Source: Lentisphaerae bacterium ADurb.Bin242
Lineage (GTDB): Bacteria > Verrucomicrobiota > Lentisphaeria > Victivallales > UBA1829
Reading direction: 5' to 3'
NCBI GenBank assembly: GCA_002069785.1
Contig: MWCA01000008.1
Location: 1 to 64,000 of the forward strand
Length of the DNA stretch: 64,000 bases
The notes below the pieces were generated by a model. The model did no database searches, was not told where the DNA came from, and saw only the letters and a list, made by a program, of their open reading frames with translations. Of this stretch, positions 53,546 through 63,039 are shown in pieces. The translations under genes and the position numbers were made by a program. The first letter of the stretch is position 1, and the number at the start of each line of letters is the position of its first letter.

Positions 53546-54314
53546 AAAAGGAGTGTTTGCGCCGGGAGAAATCCGGTCCGGCAAAAAGAACGGATTCACA
53601 CTGATCGAACTTCTGGTCGTCGTTGCGATCATCGCGATTCTGGCGGGGATGCTGCTGCCCGCACTGAATGCGGCGAAAAAGAAAGCACAGGGGATCCAGT
53701 GCATTTCCAATCTCCGGCAGTACATGCAAGTCCACCATACCTATTCCGGCGACTTCAATGAATATTTCCTGACGGGATATTACGACGGGCTTTCCCCTTA
53801 TCCGGTCTACAATCCGCTGAAATACATGACGAACCGCAAAATCACCAAGTGTCCGAGCACCGATGACTACAACACAACCAACGACTATTACGGACTCGCC
53901 TCCAAAGGCACCGCCAGCGGCAATACGGTCAATGCCCAACTGAAGGGAGCGAACTTCTATTATCCCGCCAACCAGACCACAAAGTCCATCTCCACGATCA
54001 ACTCGAAACTGATCCGCCAGCCCTCCCGGTATTTCCAGAACGGCGACAGCCGGATCGCCAATCTTTCGAAACAGGCGGCCTCGGTCACTCCATTCAGCAC
54101 CCCAGGAGATCGCGCCCGTTTCTATATGGCGCACTCGAACCGGATCAATGTGAACTTCCTGGACGGACACTGCGGAAGCCTGGCTCCGATGGAATACGTG
54201 GACACCTTCCTGACCGACTGGAAATCGGACAACTACAACGGCGTAGCAATCCAGTGGATGGACTCTTCCGGAGTGCAGCGCAGCAGTCCCTGGAAACTGT
54301 ACACCGGAATTTAA
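53529..54314 (+). CDS. Prepilin-type pseudopilin with H-X9-DG motif
   Basis: This 261-residue pilin-like protein has the canonical prepilin signature KKNGFTLIELLVVVAIIAIL (residues 19-38, with Gly at -1 and Glu at +5) and the C-terminal H-X9-DG pattern HSNRINVNFLDGHCG. Its start overlaps the regulator's end by 17 nt; GGAGG lies 6-7 nt upstream inside the regulator gene. It is followed 24 nt later by the GH123-like gene. Of the three pseudopilins in this window it alone has the standard Gly before the processing site. Confidence 0.9.
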   Translation: MKKRYEKGVFAPGEIRSGKKNGFTLIELLVVVAIIAILAGMLLPALNAAKKKAQGIQCISNLRQYMQVHHTYSGDFNEYFLTGYYDGLSPYPVYNPLKYMTNRKITKCPSTDDYNTTNDYYGLASKGTASGNTVNAQLKGANFYYPANQTTKSISTINSKLIRQPSRYFQNGDSRIANLSKQAASVTPFSTPGDRARFYMAHSNRINVNFLDGHCGSLAPMEYVDTFLTDWKSDNYNGVAIQWMDSSGVQRSSPWKLYTGI

Positions 54315-54338
54315 CCGAAAACAGAAGGATATAAAATC

Positions 54339-57128
54339 ATGTGGAAAAAAAGTCTCTTTACGCTCGGACTCGCGGCGGTATTGCCGCTCTGCGGCCAGAA
54401 TCTCATTGTGAACGGCGACTTCAGCGGCAGTCCCGCGAATCTCGCCCCGGAATGCCGGAGCAACGGCGGCACGATTGCCCTGTTCACCGAGGATCTGACA
54501 TGGAACAAATGCGGCCAGCTCAAAGTCGACCAGATCCGCAAGAACAAGGAAGGACGCGAAACCGTCGGCTGCGCCGTCTGGATCGGCGGCGGAAAAAACA
54601 ACCAGAGCAACAGCGAAGCCGGCGGGTTCGAGTGCAAACCGAATACGGTGTATCAGTTCTCGCTGGACATCCGGGGAACGGCTCCGAATGCCGGGGTTTC
54701 GGCCGTTGAATGGAAGAGCGGAGCCACCCTCTGGAACTTCAAATCCGTGAAAACTTCCGTCGGCAATATCGCCGTCCAGAAGACTTGGACTCATTACAAA
54801 GGGACGTTCAAAACAGGTCCGGACGCCGTTCGCGCCGCCCTGTATCTGAATCTCTGGTGGGATACGAAACACGGTCCGATGAAATTCAAGGTCGGCAATG
54901 ATCTTCTGTTCGACAATGTGGTCATCACGGAACAGAAGGCGAATCCGCTGACTTCGCCCGCCTCCGCGCCGGCGGAAACCGGGGCCGCGCTGAAAACCAC
55001 GAAAACCGTCTCCTCGGTGAACGGGACGTTCAGCGACTTCGTGACGTTCAAAGACAATGGAAAACCCGCGGCGGAAACCGCGGTGGAAGTTTCGTCCGAC
55101 AAGACCGGAATCCGGCTCAAAATCGATTGCAGGGAACCGCTGAAAGTCACCCGCGCGTCCAACGGACTCTGGAGCGGCGACGTGGTCGAAATCTTCTTCG
55201 GTCCCAAGGCCGGAGACCGGAGGCTCAGCCAGTTCGTAGTCGGTCCGGACGGTTCGAAATTCTCCGGACGGGGCGACGGCACCGATGTCAAGGCCGAATG
55301 GGAGGCAAAAACCACCGTTTCCGAAGGAGGCTGGCACGCGGATGTGCTTATCCCTTTTTCCTCCCTCGGCTGGAAACCGCCTGAAAACGGGGAGGTCATC
55401 GCCTTCAACGTCGCCCGGCAGAGAAAGGCCGCCAACGAGCTTCAGACCTGGTCGGAAGTCAAGAGTTCCTTTCATGATGTCGAACATTTCGGGCGTCTGC
55501 TGATCGGTCCGTATCCCGGAGGCGTGGCCCGCGCCCAATACGAAAAGTCGCAGGCCGAAAAGGAGGCCGCGCTCCTGAAAGAGAAATTCGAAAAGAATTC
55601 CAGAAAGACATTTCTCGCCGCGCCGGTCCGGATCACCGAGGACTTTTCCATTCCGTTCCTGCCGGACGCCGTGTTCAATGCTCCGGAAAAAATCGAGCTG
55701 ACGGCCGCGGTCAACGAGATCAAGCCGCTGGCGCTGGCCATCGCCAACCTGACCGACAAAACGGTCGATTACCGCATCCTTGCGGAACTCCGGCCGGAAA
55801 AGTCCACCTGGCATGACGGCAAACCGTTTCCGGGCGCGACGCTCCGGCAGGGCGTGCGCATGCGCGATTCCGGGAAGGCGGACGGCGCGCTCTTCGATCC
55901 GCTGCCCCGCCTGAACGAAGCCTCCGCAATGCCGGTTCCGCCGAAGGAGGCGGGGCTTCTCTGGATCGACTTCGACACCGCGGGCATGAAACCGGGCCAA
56001 TACGAGGGAAGAATCCGCATCATTCCATTGAACGGAAAAGCAATCTTCACCAAGGCCGGATACGGTTATGGAAACCTGAGTTATTCGGGGGAAATGACCG
56101 ATCTGCCGTTCACCCTTCACGTTCGCGACATCGAATTGAGCAAGGAGCCTTCCATTCCCGGAAATTTCTTCTCGCCGCCGAGCAATCCGGAAGTGTTGAA
56201 GCTGCTGACGGAAGCCGGAATGCGGATTTTTCTGATCAATCCGTGGTCGCTGGGTTTCCCGCTGGACAAAGACGGGAATTTCCGGCTGGAAGCCCCGGCT
56301 CAAAAAAATCTGGAAATGCTGTCCGGGTTGTCCGGAAAAAAGTTTTTCATCGGTTTCAGCTGTTACCATGTTTTCCTCCAGCTCAACAAAAACAAAGCCG
56401 AACTCTGGCTGAAGTGGATGCAGGCGGTGTCGCAATTCATGAAGAAGAACGGGGCCGATCCGAAAAACTGTTATGCGGAAATCTACGACGAGCCGGACCC
56501 GAAGAATTTCGACGAGATTCTCCGCGTCATGGCCGCCGCACGGAAGGCAGTGCCGGAAATGAAGCTGACTATTACCCTCGGCGCGCATATCATGTCCGCG
56601 GAACAGATGGAAAAACTGCATCCTTACGTGGACTGCTGGATTCTGTGGAGTCACGGATATTTCACGAGGCCGGAGCATCTCGCGTTCATCCGCAGGGCGC
56701 AGAAAGAGGGCCGGGAGATCGGACATTACACCTGTGATACCAGTCTGCGATCCTCGCCCGACCGCAACTACCGCCGCAACGCCTGGTTCGGGGAATATCA
56801 CAAACTCGACAACAACTCGCTCTATGTCGGCATCACCGGATTGCGGGAGTGCATCTGGAAGAAAACACCGGAAGGTGAAATCCTTTACCACGGCCTGACT
56901 TCCGCCGTTCCGTCCGTCCGCTCCATGGCCGTGAGGCAGGGCATGACCGACGTCAAGTATCTGGCCAAGCTCCGCGAAGTCGGGAAAGACTCCCCGGAAG
57001 CCCAGGAGTTTCTGAAAAACGCCGCCAAACGGGTGGTCGTCGATTTCGCGCACGATCCGGAAACACCGGACAAGGTCCGGGAAGAAGCCGCCGCGCTGAT
57101 CCTGAAATTGCAGCAGGGAGCAAAATGA
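54339..57128 (+). CDS. Secreted GH123-like glycosidase (CBM-like, CBM9-like, DUF4091-type barrel)
   Basis: This 929-residue exported protein has a signal peptide (MWKKSLFTLGLAAVLPLCG). A CBM4/9-like region follows (NLIVNGDFSGSP, about 20-205), then a CBM9-like domain (about 225-390, GLWSGDVVEIFFGPKAGD; WHADVLIPFSSLGW), a beta linker domain, and a C-terminal barrel (about 610-900). The adjacent acidic pair D717-E718 in AEIYDEPDP matches the Asp-Glu dyad used by GH123 beta-N-acetylgalactosaminidases with substrate assistance. The downstream GH20-like gene supports a hexosaminidase role. AAGGA lies 9 nt upstream. Confidence 0.78.
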   Translation: MWKKSLFTLGLAAVLPLCGQNLIVNGDFSGSPANLAPECRSNGGTIALFTEDLTWNKCGQLKVDQIRKNKEGRETVGCAVWIGGGKNNQSNSEAGGFECKPNTVYQFSLDIRGTAPNAGVSAVEWKSGATLWNFKSVKTSVGNIAVQKTWTHYKGTFKTGPDAVRAALYLNLWWDTKHGPMKFKVGNDLLFDNVVITEQKANPLTSPASAPAETGAALKTTKTVSSVNGTFSDFVTFKDNGKPAAETAVEVSSDKTGIRLKIDCREPLKVTRASNGLWSGDVVEIFFGPKAGDRRLSQFVVGPDGSKFSGRGDGTDVKAEWEAKTTVSEGGWHADVLIPFSSLGWKPPENGEVIAFNVARQRKAANELQTWSEVKSSFHDVEHFGRLLIGPYPGGVARAQYEKSQAEKEAALLKEKFEKNSRKTFLAAPVRITEDFSIPFLPDAVFNAPEKIELTAAVNEIKPLALAIANLTDKTVDYRILAELRPEKSTWHDGKPFPGATLRQGVRMRDSGKADGALFDPLPRLNEASAMPVPPKEAGLLWIDFDTAGMKPGQYEGRIRIIPLNGKAIFTKAGYGYGNLSYSGEMTDLPFTLHVRDIELSKEPSIPGNFFSPPSNPEVLKLLTEAGMRIFLINPWSLGFPLDKDGNFRLEAPAQKNLEMLSGLSGKKFFIGFSCYHVFLQLNKNKAELWLKWMQAVSQFMKKNGADPKNCYAEIYDEPDPKNFDEILRVMAAARKAVPEMKLTITLGAHIMSAEQMEKLHPYVDCWILWSHGYFTRPEHLAFIRRAQKEGREIGHYTCDTSLRSSPDRNYRRNAWFGEYHKLDNNSLYVGITGLRECIWKKTPEGEILYHGLTSAVPSVRSMAVRQGMTDVKYLAKLREVGKDSPEAQEFLKNAAKRVVVDFAHDPETPDKVREEAAALILKLQQGAK

Positions 57129-58543
57129 ACGTCAAAGCACTGCATTTCGATATGAAGGGATGGAATCCGCTGCCGGATTACACGCTCGGATTCCTCCCGG
57201 TCCTCGCCGGTTTCGGTTACAACGCGCTCCTCGTCGAATTCGAAGACCGTTTTCCCTACGACGCCTTCCCCGCGATGCGCCATCCGGCGGGATGGTCCAA
57301 AGAGGATTTCCGTTCCCTGAACCGGCGTGCCAACGAGCGGGGGATCACGATCATTCCCCTGCTTCAGTGCGCGGGACACCTGGACTACTTCCTCAAGTAT
57401 CCGGAATACCGCGCCTTCCGGGATGAAGGCTCCACCTATCAGTGGAAGTTCGATACGGCGGAAACATTCGGAGTCTGGAAAACCATGGCGGACGAACTGC
57501 TGGACGTGTTTCCGGACGGCGGATATTTCCACATCGGGGCCGACGAGGCGGCGCTCCGGGACCGGGCGCACTTCGCCGACTATTACCGGCATGTGACCCG
57601 CTGCGTCGAGTATCTCCGTTCCCGCGGACGGAAAGTCCTGCTGTGGGACGATGTCTTCCGGCATCACCCGCTGGAAGAGACGGAAACGCTGCTGCGGACC
57701 GTGATTCCGGTCGTATGGCAGTACCGGGACGTCAATGAGGAACTGGCCGCTCCGTTCGTTCGCTCCAGGATCGAATTCTGGGGCGCCTCGGCGGTCCAGA
57801 ACTGTTACAACTTCCGGGGTCTCCCGAAAATCTCCGGGCAGTTCGACAACATCGATCAATGGGCGGAGGTCAACGAAAAATATCATCCGGGCGGACACAT
57901 CGGAACTATCTGGGGCAAGGTGCAATGTTCCTATCCGGTCAGCCCGACAGGACTTCCCCACAGCATGGTCGGGATCGCCTACCTTGCAAAAACATGGAAG
58001 GAGGGGAAAATACAGGACCGTTCCCTCTTCTTCCGGGAACTGGCGGCGGATTTCTTCGGAGCGCCCGGAGCCCCGCTGGAAAAGGCGGCGGCGAACCTCT
58101 GCTACGAACCGGACAAGGCCGCGCCTTTCCTGACTGAACTGCGCTCGAAAGCGACCCGGCACGGCGAAATTCCGGAGCTCTGGGAAATCTTCAACGAAGT
58201 CGACCGCATTTTCGCCTACGCCGACACCTGTTTCGGCACCAATGCGGGACTTCTGCCGGGCTACCGGGCGGGCACGATCCCGCCCAAGATCACGGACAAC
58301 TTTCTCGACGGGGTGCGGATTCTCCGGGAACGCGTCGCCGGAATTGCGCCCAGGCTGGATTCCGTGCTGTCGAAATATTTCCATCCGTCCCTGATTCAGG
58401 AGTTCAAAGACCAGCGCTTCACCGCGCTCCTGGAGGAAAACGACCGCTGGGAGACGATTCTCCGGCGGGCGGAAACGCTCTGGAAGGAAAGGGAGCAGCT
58501 TCCGGAAAATCCTCCGAAAACAGAAAAGGCCCAATGCCTGTAA
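57125..58543 (+). CDS. GH20-like beta-N-acetylhexosaminidase (cytosolic)
   Basis: This 472-residue protein without signal peptide is a TIM barrel with the GH20 catalytic pair in FHIGADEAALRD (D140-E141). Other barrel strands are ALHFDMKGWNPLPDY, ALLVEFEDRFPY, ITIIPLLQCAGHLDYF and VLLWDDVF. It resembles the short HexD-type GH20 branch that lacks the N-terminal GH20b domain. It would release GlcNAc or GalNAc from imported oligosaccharides produced by the secreted GH123-like enzyme. Its ATG overlaps the upstream stop by 4 nt, indicating coupled translation. Confidence 0.88.
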   Translation: MNVKALHFDMKGWNPLPDYTLGFLPVLAGFGYNALLVEFEDRFPYDAFPAMRHPAGWSKEDFRSLNRRANERGITIIPLLQCAGHLDYFLKYPEYRAFRDEGSTYQWKFDTAETFGVWKTMADELLDVFPDGGYFHIGADEAALRDRAHFADYYRHVTRCVEYLRSRGRKVLLWDDVFRHHPLEETETLLRTVIPVVWQYRDVNEELAAPFVRSRIEFWGASAVQNCYNFRGLPKISGQFDNIDQWAEVNEKYHPGGHIGTIWGKVQCSYPVSPTGLPHSMVGIAYLAKTWKEGKIQDRSLFFRELAADFFGAPGAPLEKAAANLCYEPDKAAPFLTELRSKATRHGEIPELWEIFNEVDRIFAYADTCFGTNAGLLPGYRAGTIPPKITDNFLDGVRILRERVAGIAPRLDSVLSKYFHPSLIQEFKDQRFTALLEENDRWETILRRAETLWKEREQLPENPPKTEKAQCL

Positions 58544-58555
58544 ACCGGGAGTCCG

Positions 58556-59581
58556 TCAGAAGAAAAGACGGTGTCCCTTGAGTTGAAGACGCGCCGGAAA
58601 GCCCAGGTTGACAAAGCGAAGCGGCAGGCCGCGCCGGTATGCCTCCAGATGCGCGGCAAGAATCCGGAGCCGCGCCGGATTGTCGACCCGGGAAAGTCCG
58701 GCGCAGTCCAGCTCGAGAACGCCGTCGCGCTCCGCCGGGTCCGCGGGCTTCCACGCGGTTTCGGACGCCCTGCCGAACAGTTTCCCGAGGAGATTTCCGC
58801 CCCAGCACTGGAGCACGATGCAGTTGAACTTGATCAGTCCCCAGCCGTAGCGTTTCCAGAGGCGTCCGGGTTCCTGGATGATGCGGTAGATCCATTCGAG
58901 GCCGCTCCGCTGCATCCAGCGGGGAGCGCGCTTGACCGCCCCGCAGATGAAGTTGAACGTGCCTCCGACTCCGATCGCCGCGGCCGCGTGGATGTTCCGG
59001 GCGTTTTTCCCGAGCCAGAGCTCCTGTTTCGGATTGCTGAAACCGGCGAATACGATGTCCGGTTCCGCGGCGTTGATCCGGGCGCAGACGGCTTCGTCGT
59101 TCGCCCTGTTTTCCGGGGTATCGTCCAGCTTCACGAACGGGGAATCGATCCCGACGATCCGGAGGCCGGGATACCGTTCGCGCAGAATCTTCGCGGCGGC
59201 AACGGCGTTCTCGGGCGTCCCGCCGAGGAAATACAGTTTCGTGCCCGCCGAGGCGGCGCGTTCGGCGAACATCGGCAGGATGTCCGAACCGGCGACCCGT
59301 TCGGGAAGCGGCGTCCCGAGCAGACGCCCCAGCAGGACCAGCGGCATGCCGTCCGCTGTAATCAGGGGCGACCGGCGCAGGACTTTCACCAGCGGGGCGT
59401 TGAGCGGACGGCTGTCGCACATGGAGAGCGCGTTGACCAGAAAGTCCACATTGACCGTGGCAATCACGCGGCATTCGTCCCGAAACCCGGCTTTCGCCAT
59501 TTCGAGCAGGGCATCCAGCACCTCGTGAATCGTCAGGGGAGCCACGGGAATTCCAAGCAGAATGACTTTATTTTCGGGCAT
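58556..59581 (-). CDS. WecG/TagA/CpsF glycosyltransferase with C-terminal STAS-like extension
   Basis: This 341-residue protein starts with a WecG/TagA domain (about 1-245: VNVDFLVNAL, RSPLITADGMPLVLLGRLLG, RVAGSDILPMFAERA, YFLGGTPENAVAAA, DIVFAGFSNPKQELWLG, AAAIGVGGTFNFICGAVKRAPRWMQRSGLEWIYR). It transfers an N-acetylaminosugar to a lipid-linked acceptor at the inner membrane. The last 65 residues (VLELDCAGLSRVDNPARLRI... LPLRFVNLG) look like a STAS domain, absent from usual 240-250-residue members. It is the last gene of the operon; GGAGG is 9 nt upstream and it overlaps the GT4 gene by 14 nt. Confidence 0.9.
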   Translation of the reverse strand: MPENKVILLGIPVAPLTIHEVLDALLEMAKAGFRDECRVIATVNVDFLVNALSMCDSRPLNAPLVKVLRRSPLITADGMPLVLLGRLLGTPLPERVAGSDILPMFAERAASAGTKLYFLGGTPENAVAAAKILRERYPGLRIVGIDSPFVKLDDTPENRANDEAVCARINAAEPDIVFAGFSNPKQELWLGKNARNIHAAAAIGVGGTFNFICGAVKRAPRWMQRSGLEWIYRIIQEPGRLWKRYGWGLIKFNCIVLQCWGGNLLGKLFGRASETAWKPADPAERDGVLELDCAGLSRVDNPARLRILAAHLEAYRRGLPLRFVNLGFPARLQLKGHRLFF

Positions 59582-60671
59582 GTTCGTAAACCTCCACCAT
59601 TTTTTGAGCGTGCCGGGTCCAGTCGAATTCGGCGGCGCGGGAGTATCCGGCCTCGATGAGTTTTTTCCGGAGCGCCTCCTCCGTCAGAATCCGCCGGAGC
59701 GCCTCGGAAATGGCCTCGGCATCGGAAGGCGGGAACAGAAGGGCCGCGCCCTCTCCGATCTCCCCGAGCGAGGAGTTGTCGGAAGCACAGCATGGGACCC
59801 CGTAGTGCATGGCTTCGATGAGGGAAAGCCCGAAGCCTTCGAAGAAGGAAGGAAACACATAAAGCGCGGCGTTCCGGTAGGCTTCCGCCAGATCGGAGTT
59901 GTCGACAAAACCGGCAAAGAGAATGCGGTCGCGCAGAGGCGACTTTTCCGCGTATCCGTGAACAACGTCCGCGCCGTGCCAGTCGGAGCCCGCCAGCACC
60001 AGACGGTATTTCGAGGTCAGTCCGGGCGGGAGCATCTCAAAGGCGCGGATCAGGTTCAAATGGTTCTTGCCGGGATGCTCGATCCGGGAGATGTAGAGAA
60101 GATAGGAATGCGGTTCAAGTCCGTGTTTTGCGAGCCAGCCGCTTTTTCCTTCGGGCGAAAGGGAGAGGCCGTTGTAGTTGAGCGTGATTTTTTCCGGCGG
60201 GACATGCCAGTATGTTTCAAGATCGGCGGCGGTCGAACGGCTGATGGCAACCACCGAGGGAGCCCGCCGCACGAAAAACGGAAGCACGGTTTTCAGATAC
60301 AGCATGCGGAAACGGTCGTATTTGTTTTCCACGTGATACTGCGCCAGATCGTGCACCACCGCGATGGTGAACAGCGGATAAAAGGCGAACGTCCGGCGGT
60401 TGGCCGCCGCGATGATGCAGAAATCATACGCGTTTTTCCGGAGGAAGAAAGGAAGAATGAACAGATGGTAAAACATGGAGCAGACGGGGCGTTTCGTCCA
60501 GCCCGGCGCTTCCCGGCACTCGAAGCCCGGAAAGAAACCGGAATCGCCCGGTTCGACCAGCAGGGTCAGCGTATGTCCCTGTTTCCGAAGGGCGTCGATC
60601 AGACAGCGCATATAGACGGAAATCCCGGACTTGCCCCGGTCGTATGGAATGCAGGAAACCAGAATTCTCAT
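59568..60671 (-). CDS. GT4-family glycosyltransferase
   Basis: This 367-residue GT-B enzyme has an N-terminal acceptor domain (MRILVSCIPYDRGKSGISVYMRCLIDAL) and a C-terminal nucleotide-sugar domain with YLLYISRIEHPGKNHLNLIRAF, the E-x7-E motif in PSFFEGFGLSLIEAM and a closing SLGEIGEGAALLFPP. It adds a sugar to a growing surface glycan. Start and stop overlap both neighbours (4 nt upstream, 14 nt downstream). Confidence 0.93.
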   Translation of the reverse strand: MRILVSCIPYDRGKSGISVYMRCLIDALRKQGHTLTLLVEPGDSGFFPGFECREAPGWTKRPVCSMFYHLFILPFFLRKNAYDFCIIAAANRRTFAFYPLFTIAVVHDLAQYHVENKYDRFRMLYLKTVLPFFVRRAPSVVAISRSTAADLETYWHVPPEKITLNYNGLSLSPEGKSGWLAKHGLEPHSYLLYISRIEHPGKNHLNLIRAFEMLPPGLTSKYRLVLAGSDWHGADVVHGYAEKSPLRDRILFAGFVDNSDLAEAYRNAALYVFPSFFEGFGLSLIEAMHYGVPCCASDNSSLGEIGEGAALLFPPSDAEAISEALRRILTEEALRKKLIEAGYSRAAEFDWTRHAQKMVEVYEHARK

Positions 60672-61816
60672 GGGTGCGTTTCCTCCGACATCAATTTTTC
60701 ATACGCCTGTATAAAGGCTTCCTTCGAATATTCCTCCGCCGCCATGCGGCGTCCCCGCGCGCCCATTTCCTTCCGCCTGACAGGATCGGCGAGAAGCGCG
60801 GAAACGGCATCGGTCAAGGCCGCCTCATTCCCGGACGGAACCACAAGGCCGTTTTCGCCGTCATGAAGCCATTCGCGCACGCCGCCGAGGTCGAAGGCAA
60901 CCGCGGGAATCCCGTGGGCAGCGGCCTCCAGGCCGACCAGGCCGAACGGTTCCTGCCAGCGGAAGGGAAACACCGCCAGGTCCGCCTGCGCATAAACGGG
61001 TTCCGTGGAAGGGAGAAAACCCGTGAATTCCGCATTGACCTTGAGTTCGGCGGCCAGCCGTTTCAGGTTCTCCGCCTCGTTGCCGTCGCCTGCGATCAGC
61101 GCCCGGTACGGGGTTTTGAGTCCGGCCAGCATGCGCACAAATGAATCGGCGCCCTTCCCCCGGATGAGCTGTCCGACAAAGACGATCACCGGAACCGGAT
61201 TTTCGGGCCGGGGAGCGACGGGAGGAAGTTCCATGGCCGGATGAATCAGGTGAATCCGGGCGGGATCAAAAGAGTTCCTGATCAGGTTGTCGCGCATGAA
61301 TCCGGAAAGGACGACCCACTTCGGAATGGAATGCAGAAGCCGGAAGCGTTCCGGAAAAGCATGAAACTTTTCGGACAGTTCGCGAAAGGGTCCGCGCGTC
61401 ATCTTCTTCGGGGAAACCGCCATGCCGCAGAGTCCGCAGAGAAAAAGCGCGTACGCGCGGGAACAGTTTCTGCGTCCGAAGGGAATGTAATAATATTTGC
61501 GCGGACAATAGAAATCGTGATCGTGGAAAACCATGGCGAGATTCTTCCCGAAACGGCCGAGAAGCGTTCGGAGCAGGCCGTTGTCGGTCACTTTGTGGAT
61601 CACGGCGAAAGAGAAGTCCGCGGAAGGCATCTCCGCGTTCACGGAGTCGAACCCCTGCGAAAATTCCTCGAAGCCGCGGGCGCGGGCGCGGTAGAGGTAA
61701 TGGACCGAGTGCCCGGCCTCGCGGAGCATCCGGGCGGCCAGCCAGGCATAGCGTTCGATCCCGCCGAAAAATCCGGCATATTCGGAAATGAAAAGGATGT
61801 TCTGTTTTTTCAGCAT
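60668..61816 (-). CDS. GT4-family glycosyltransferase
   Basis: This 382-residue GT-B enzyme starts MLKKQNILFISEYAGFFGGIERYAWLAARML. It has a Cys-rich loop (FYCPRKYYYIPFGRRNCSRAYALFLCGLCGMAVS) seen in some GT4 enzymes and a C-terminal domain with IVFVGQLIRGKGADSFVRML and the E-x7-E motif in FRWQEPFGLVGLEAAAHGIP. The start at 61816 overlaps the upstream stop (61810) by 7 nt; a longer frame exists but lacks homology. Confidence 0.92.
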   Translation of the reverse strand: MLKKQNILFISEYAGFFGGIERYAWLAARMLREAGHSVHYLYRARARGFEEFSQGFDSVNAEMPSADFSFAVIHKVTDNGLLRTLLGRFGKNLAMVFHDHDFYCPRKYYYIPFGRRNCSRAYALFLCGLCGMAVSPKKMTRGPFRELSEKFHAFPERFRLLHSIPKWVVLSGFMRDNLIRNSFDPARIHLIHPAMELPPVAPRPENPVPVIVFVGQLIRGKGADSFVRMLAGLKTPYRALIAGDGNEAENLKRLAAELKVNAEFTGFLPSTEPVYAQADLAVFPFRWQEPFGLVGLEAAAHGIPAVAFDLGGVREWLHDGENGLVVPSGNEAALTDAVSALLADPVRRKEMGARGRRMAAEEYSKEAFIQAYEKLMSEETHP

Positions 61817-63039
61817 GAACGGATCAGTTCCTCGTAAAGATTCGCCAGACGCGCGGCGATCCGGCTCCAGGAATAGGCCTCCACCGAACGGGAAGCGCCG
61901 TCGATCAGCGCGGAACGGAAGGAGGCCTCCTTGAGACGCTCCAGCGCGGCCAGATACGCCCCGGTGTCCTCCGGGGGACACAACAGACCGTTTTTTCCGT
62001 CCTCCACCAGGAAGCGGAGGCCGCCGACCGAGGACGCGATCACGGGAATCCCAGCACTCCAGGCTTCGAGCACCACGATGCCGAAGGGCTCGTGGACGGA
62101 GGGCAGGACAAACACATCGGACTGCTGATAGGCGGTCCGCATGAGTTCACAGGCGGGGGGCAGTCCGGGAATCACGGTCAGGAAGGAATCCAGCCCCATG
62201 GCTCTGGCGTCCGCCAGCAGCTCGGCGCAGTAGCCGGGGGCGGTCGGCGGCCCGATCATCAGCAGATGGAGTTTCTCTCCCCGGCTCCGGGCGGCGTCGG
62301 CCACCTGGAGAAGCTGCTTCTGATTCTTCTGATAGTCAATCCGGGAAACGCAGAGGACAATCCGGCGGTCGGCCGGGATATGGAGTTCCGCGCGGAGGTC
62401 CAGCGGGGATTTTTTACGGAACACGTCCGGATCAACCCCGTTCGGAAGGTATTCGATGCGCTTGCCGGGATAACGTTTCCGGAATTCGGGAACCTCGTTC
62501 GCCCCGACGCAGAGGATGGCGGACGCGTCGGCAATCACATCCGCTTTCCAGCCGAGAAGACGGTCCACGATGCCGCCGTAAGGGAAGGTGTGCCGGAGCG
62601 GGGAAAGCATCTTCGTCATTTCGGACGCCGGGACGTCGAAACAGCCGCCGTGAAAAGAGAGGAGATACGGCTTTTTCCGCCGGAGCGCGGCCTCGCGCGC
62701 GAACTGGGCGATGCGTCCACCGGCATGGACATGAAACAGGGCGAAATCTTCTTCCAGCAGGGCGCGGCGCAGGGCGAAACAGAACGGATTGCCGCCTTTT
62801 TTATCGAGCGCCAGTTTCTTTTCGGAATTCAGGGGAAAATACGGATAGAAATAAGGGAAACGGCGGATCTGAATGCCTTCGCGGAACTCGTCGCCGGAAG
62901 AGGAACAGGCCCGGGTCGCCAGAATCTCGGAAACGAAGCCGTGCGGAAGAAGGTGCCGGGAACTGTTCCATACCACATTTTCCGTTCCTCCCCACTCCTC
63001 GAACGCAAAGCGCCGGACAAGCTGGGCGGCCCGTTTCAT
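61810..63039 (-). CDS. GT4-family glycosyltransferase
   Basis: This 409-residue GT-B enzyme has the N-terminal FAFEEWGGTENVVWNSSRHLLPHG and FALFHVHAGGRIAQFAREA. The C-terminal domain has IVLCVSRIDYQKNQKQLLQVADAA and the E-x7-E motif in PSVHEPFGIVVLEAWSAGIPVIAS. It probably extends the same surface glycan as its neighbours, with overlaps of 4 and 7 nt on its two sides. Confidence 0.93.
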   Translation of the reverse strand: MKRAAQLVRRFAFEEWGGTENVVWNSSRHLLPHGFVSEILATRACSSSGDEFREGIQIRRFPYFYPYFPLNSEKKLALDKKGGNPFCFALRRALLEEDFALFHVHAGGRIAQFAREAALRRKKPYLLSFHGGCFDVPASEMTKMLSPLRHTFPYGGIVDRLLGWKADVIADASAILCVGANEVPEFRKRYPGKRIEYLPNGVDPDVFRKKSPLDLRAELHIPADRRIVLCVSRIDYQKNQKQLLQVADAARSRGEKLHLLMIGPPTAPGYCAELLADARAMGLDSFLTVIPGLPPACELMRTAYQQSDVFVLPSVHEPFGIVVLEAWSAGIPVIASSVGGLRFLVEDGKNGLLCPPEDTGAYLAALERLKEASFRSALIDGASRSVEAYSWSRIAARLANLYEELIRSC

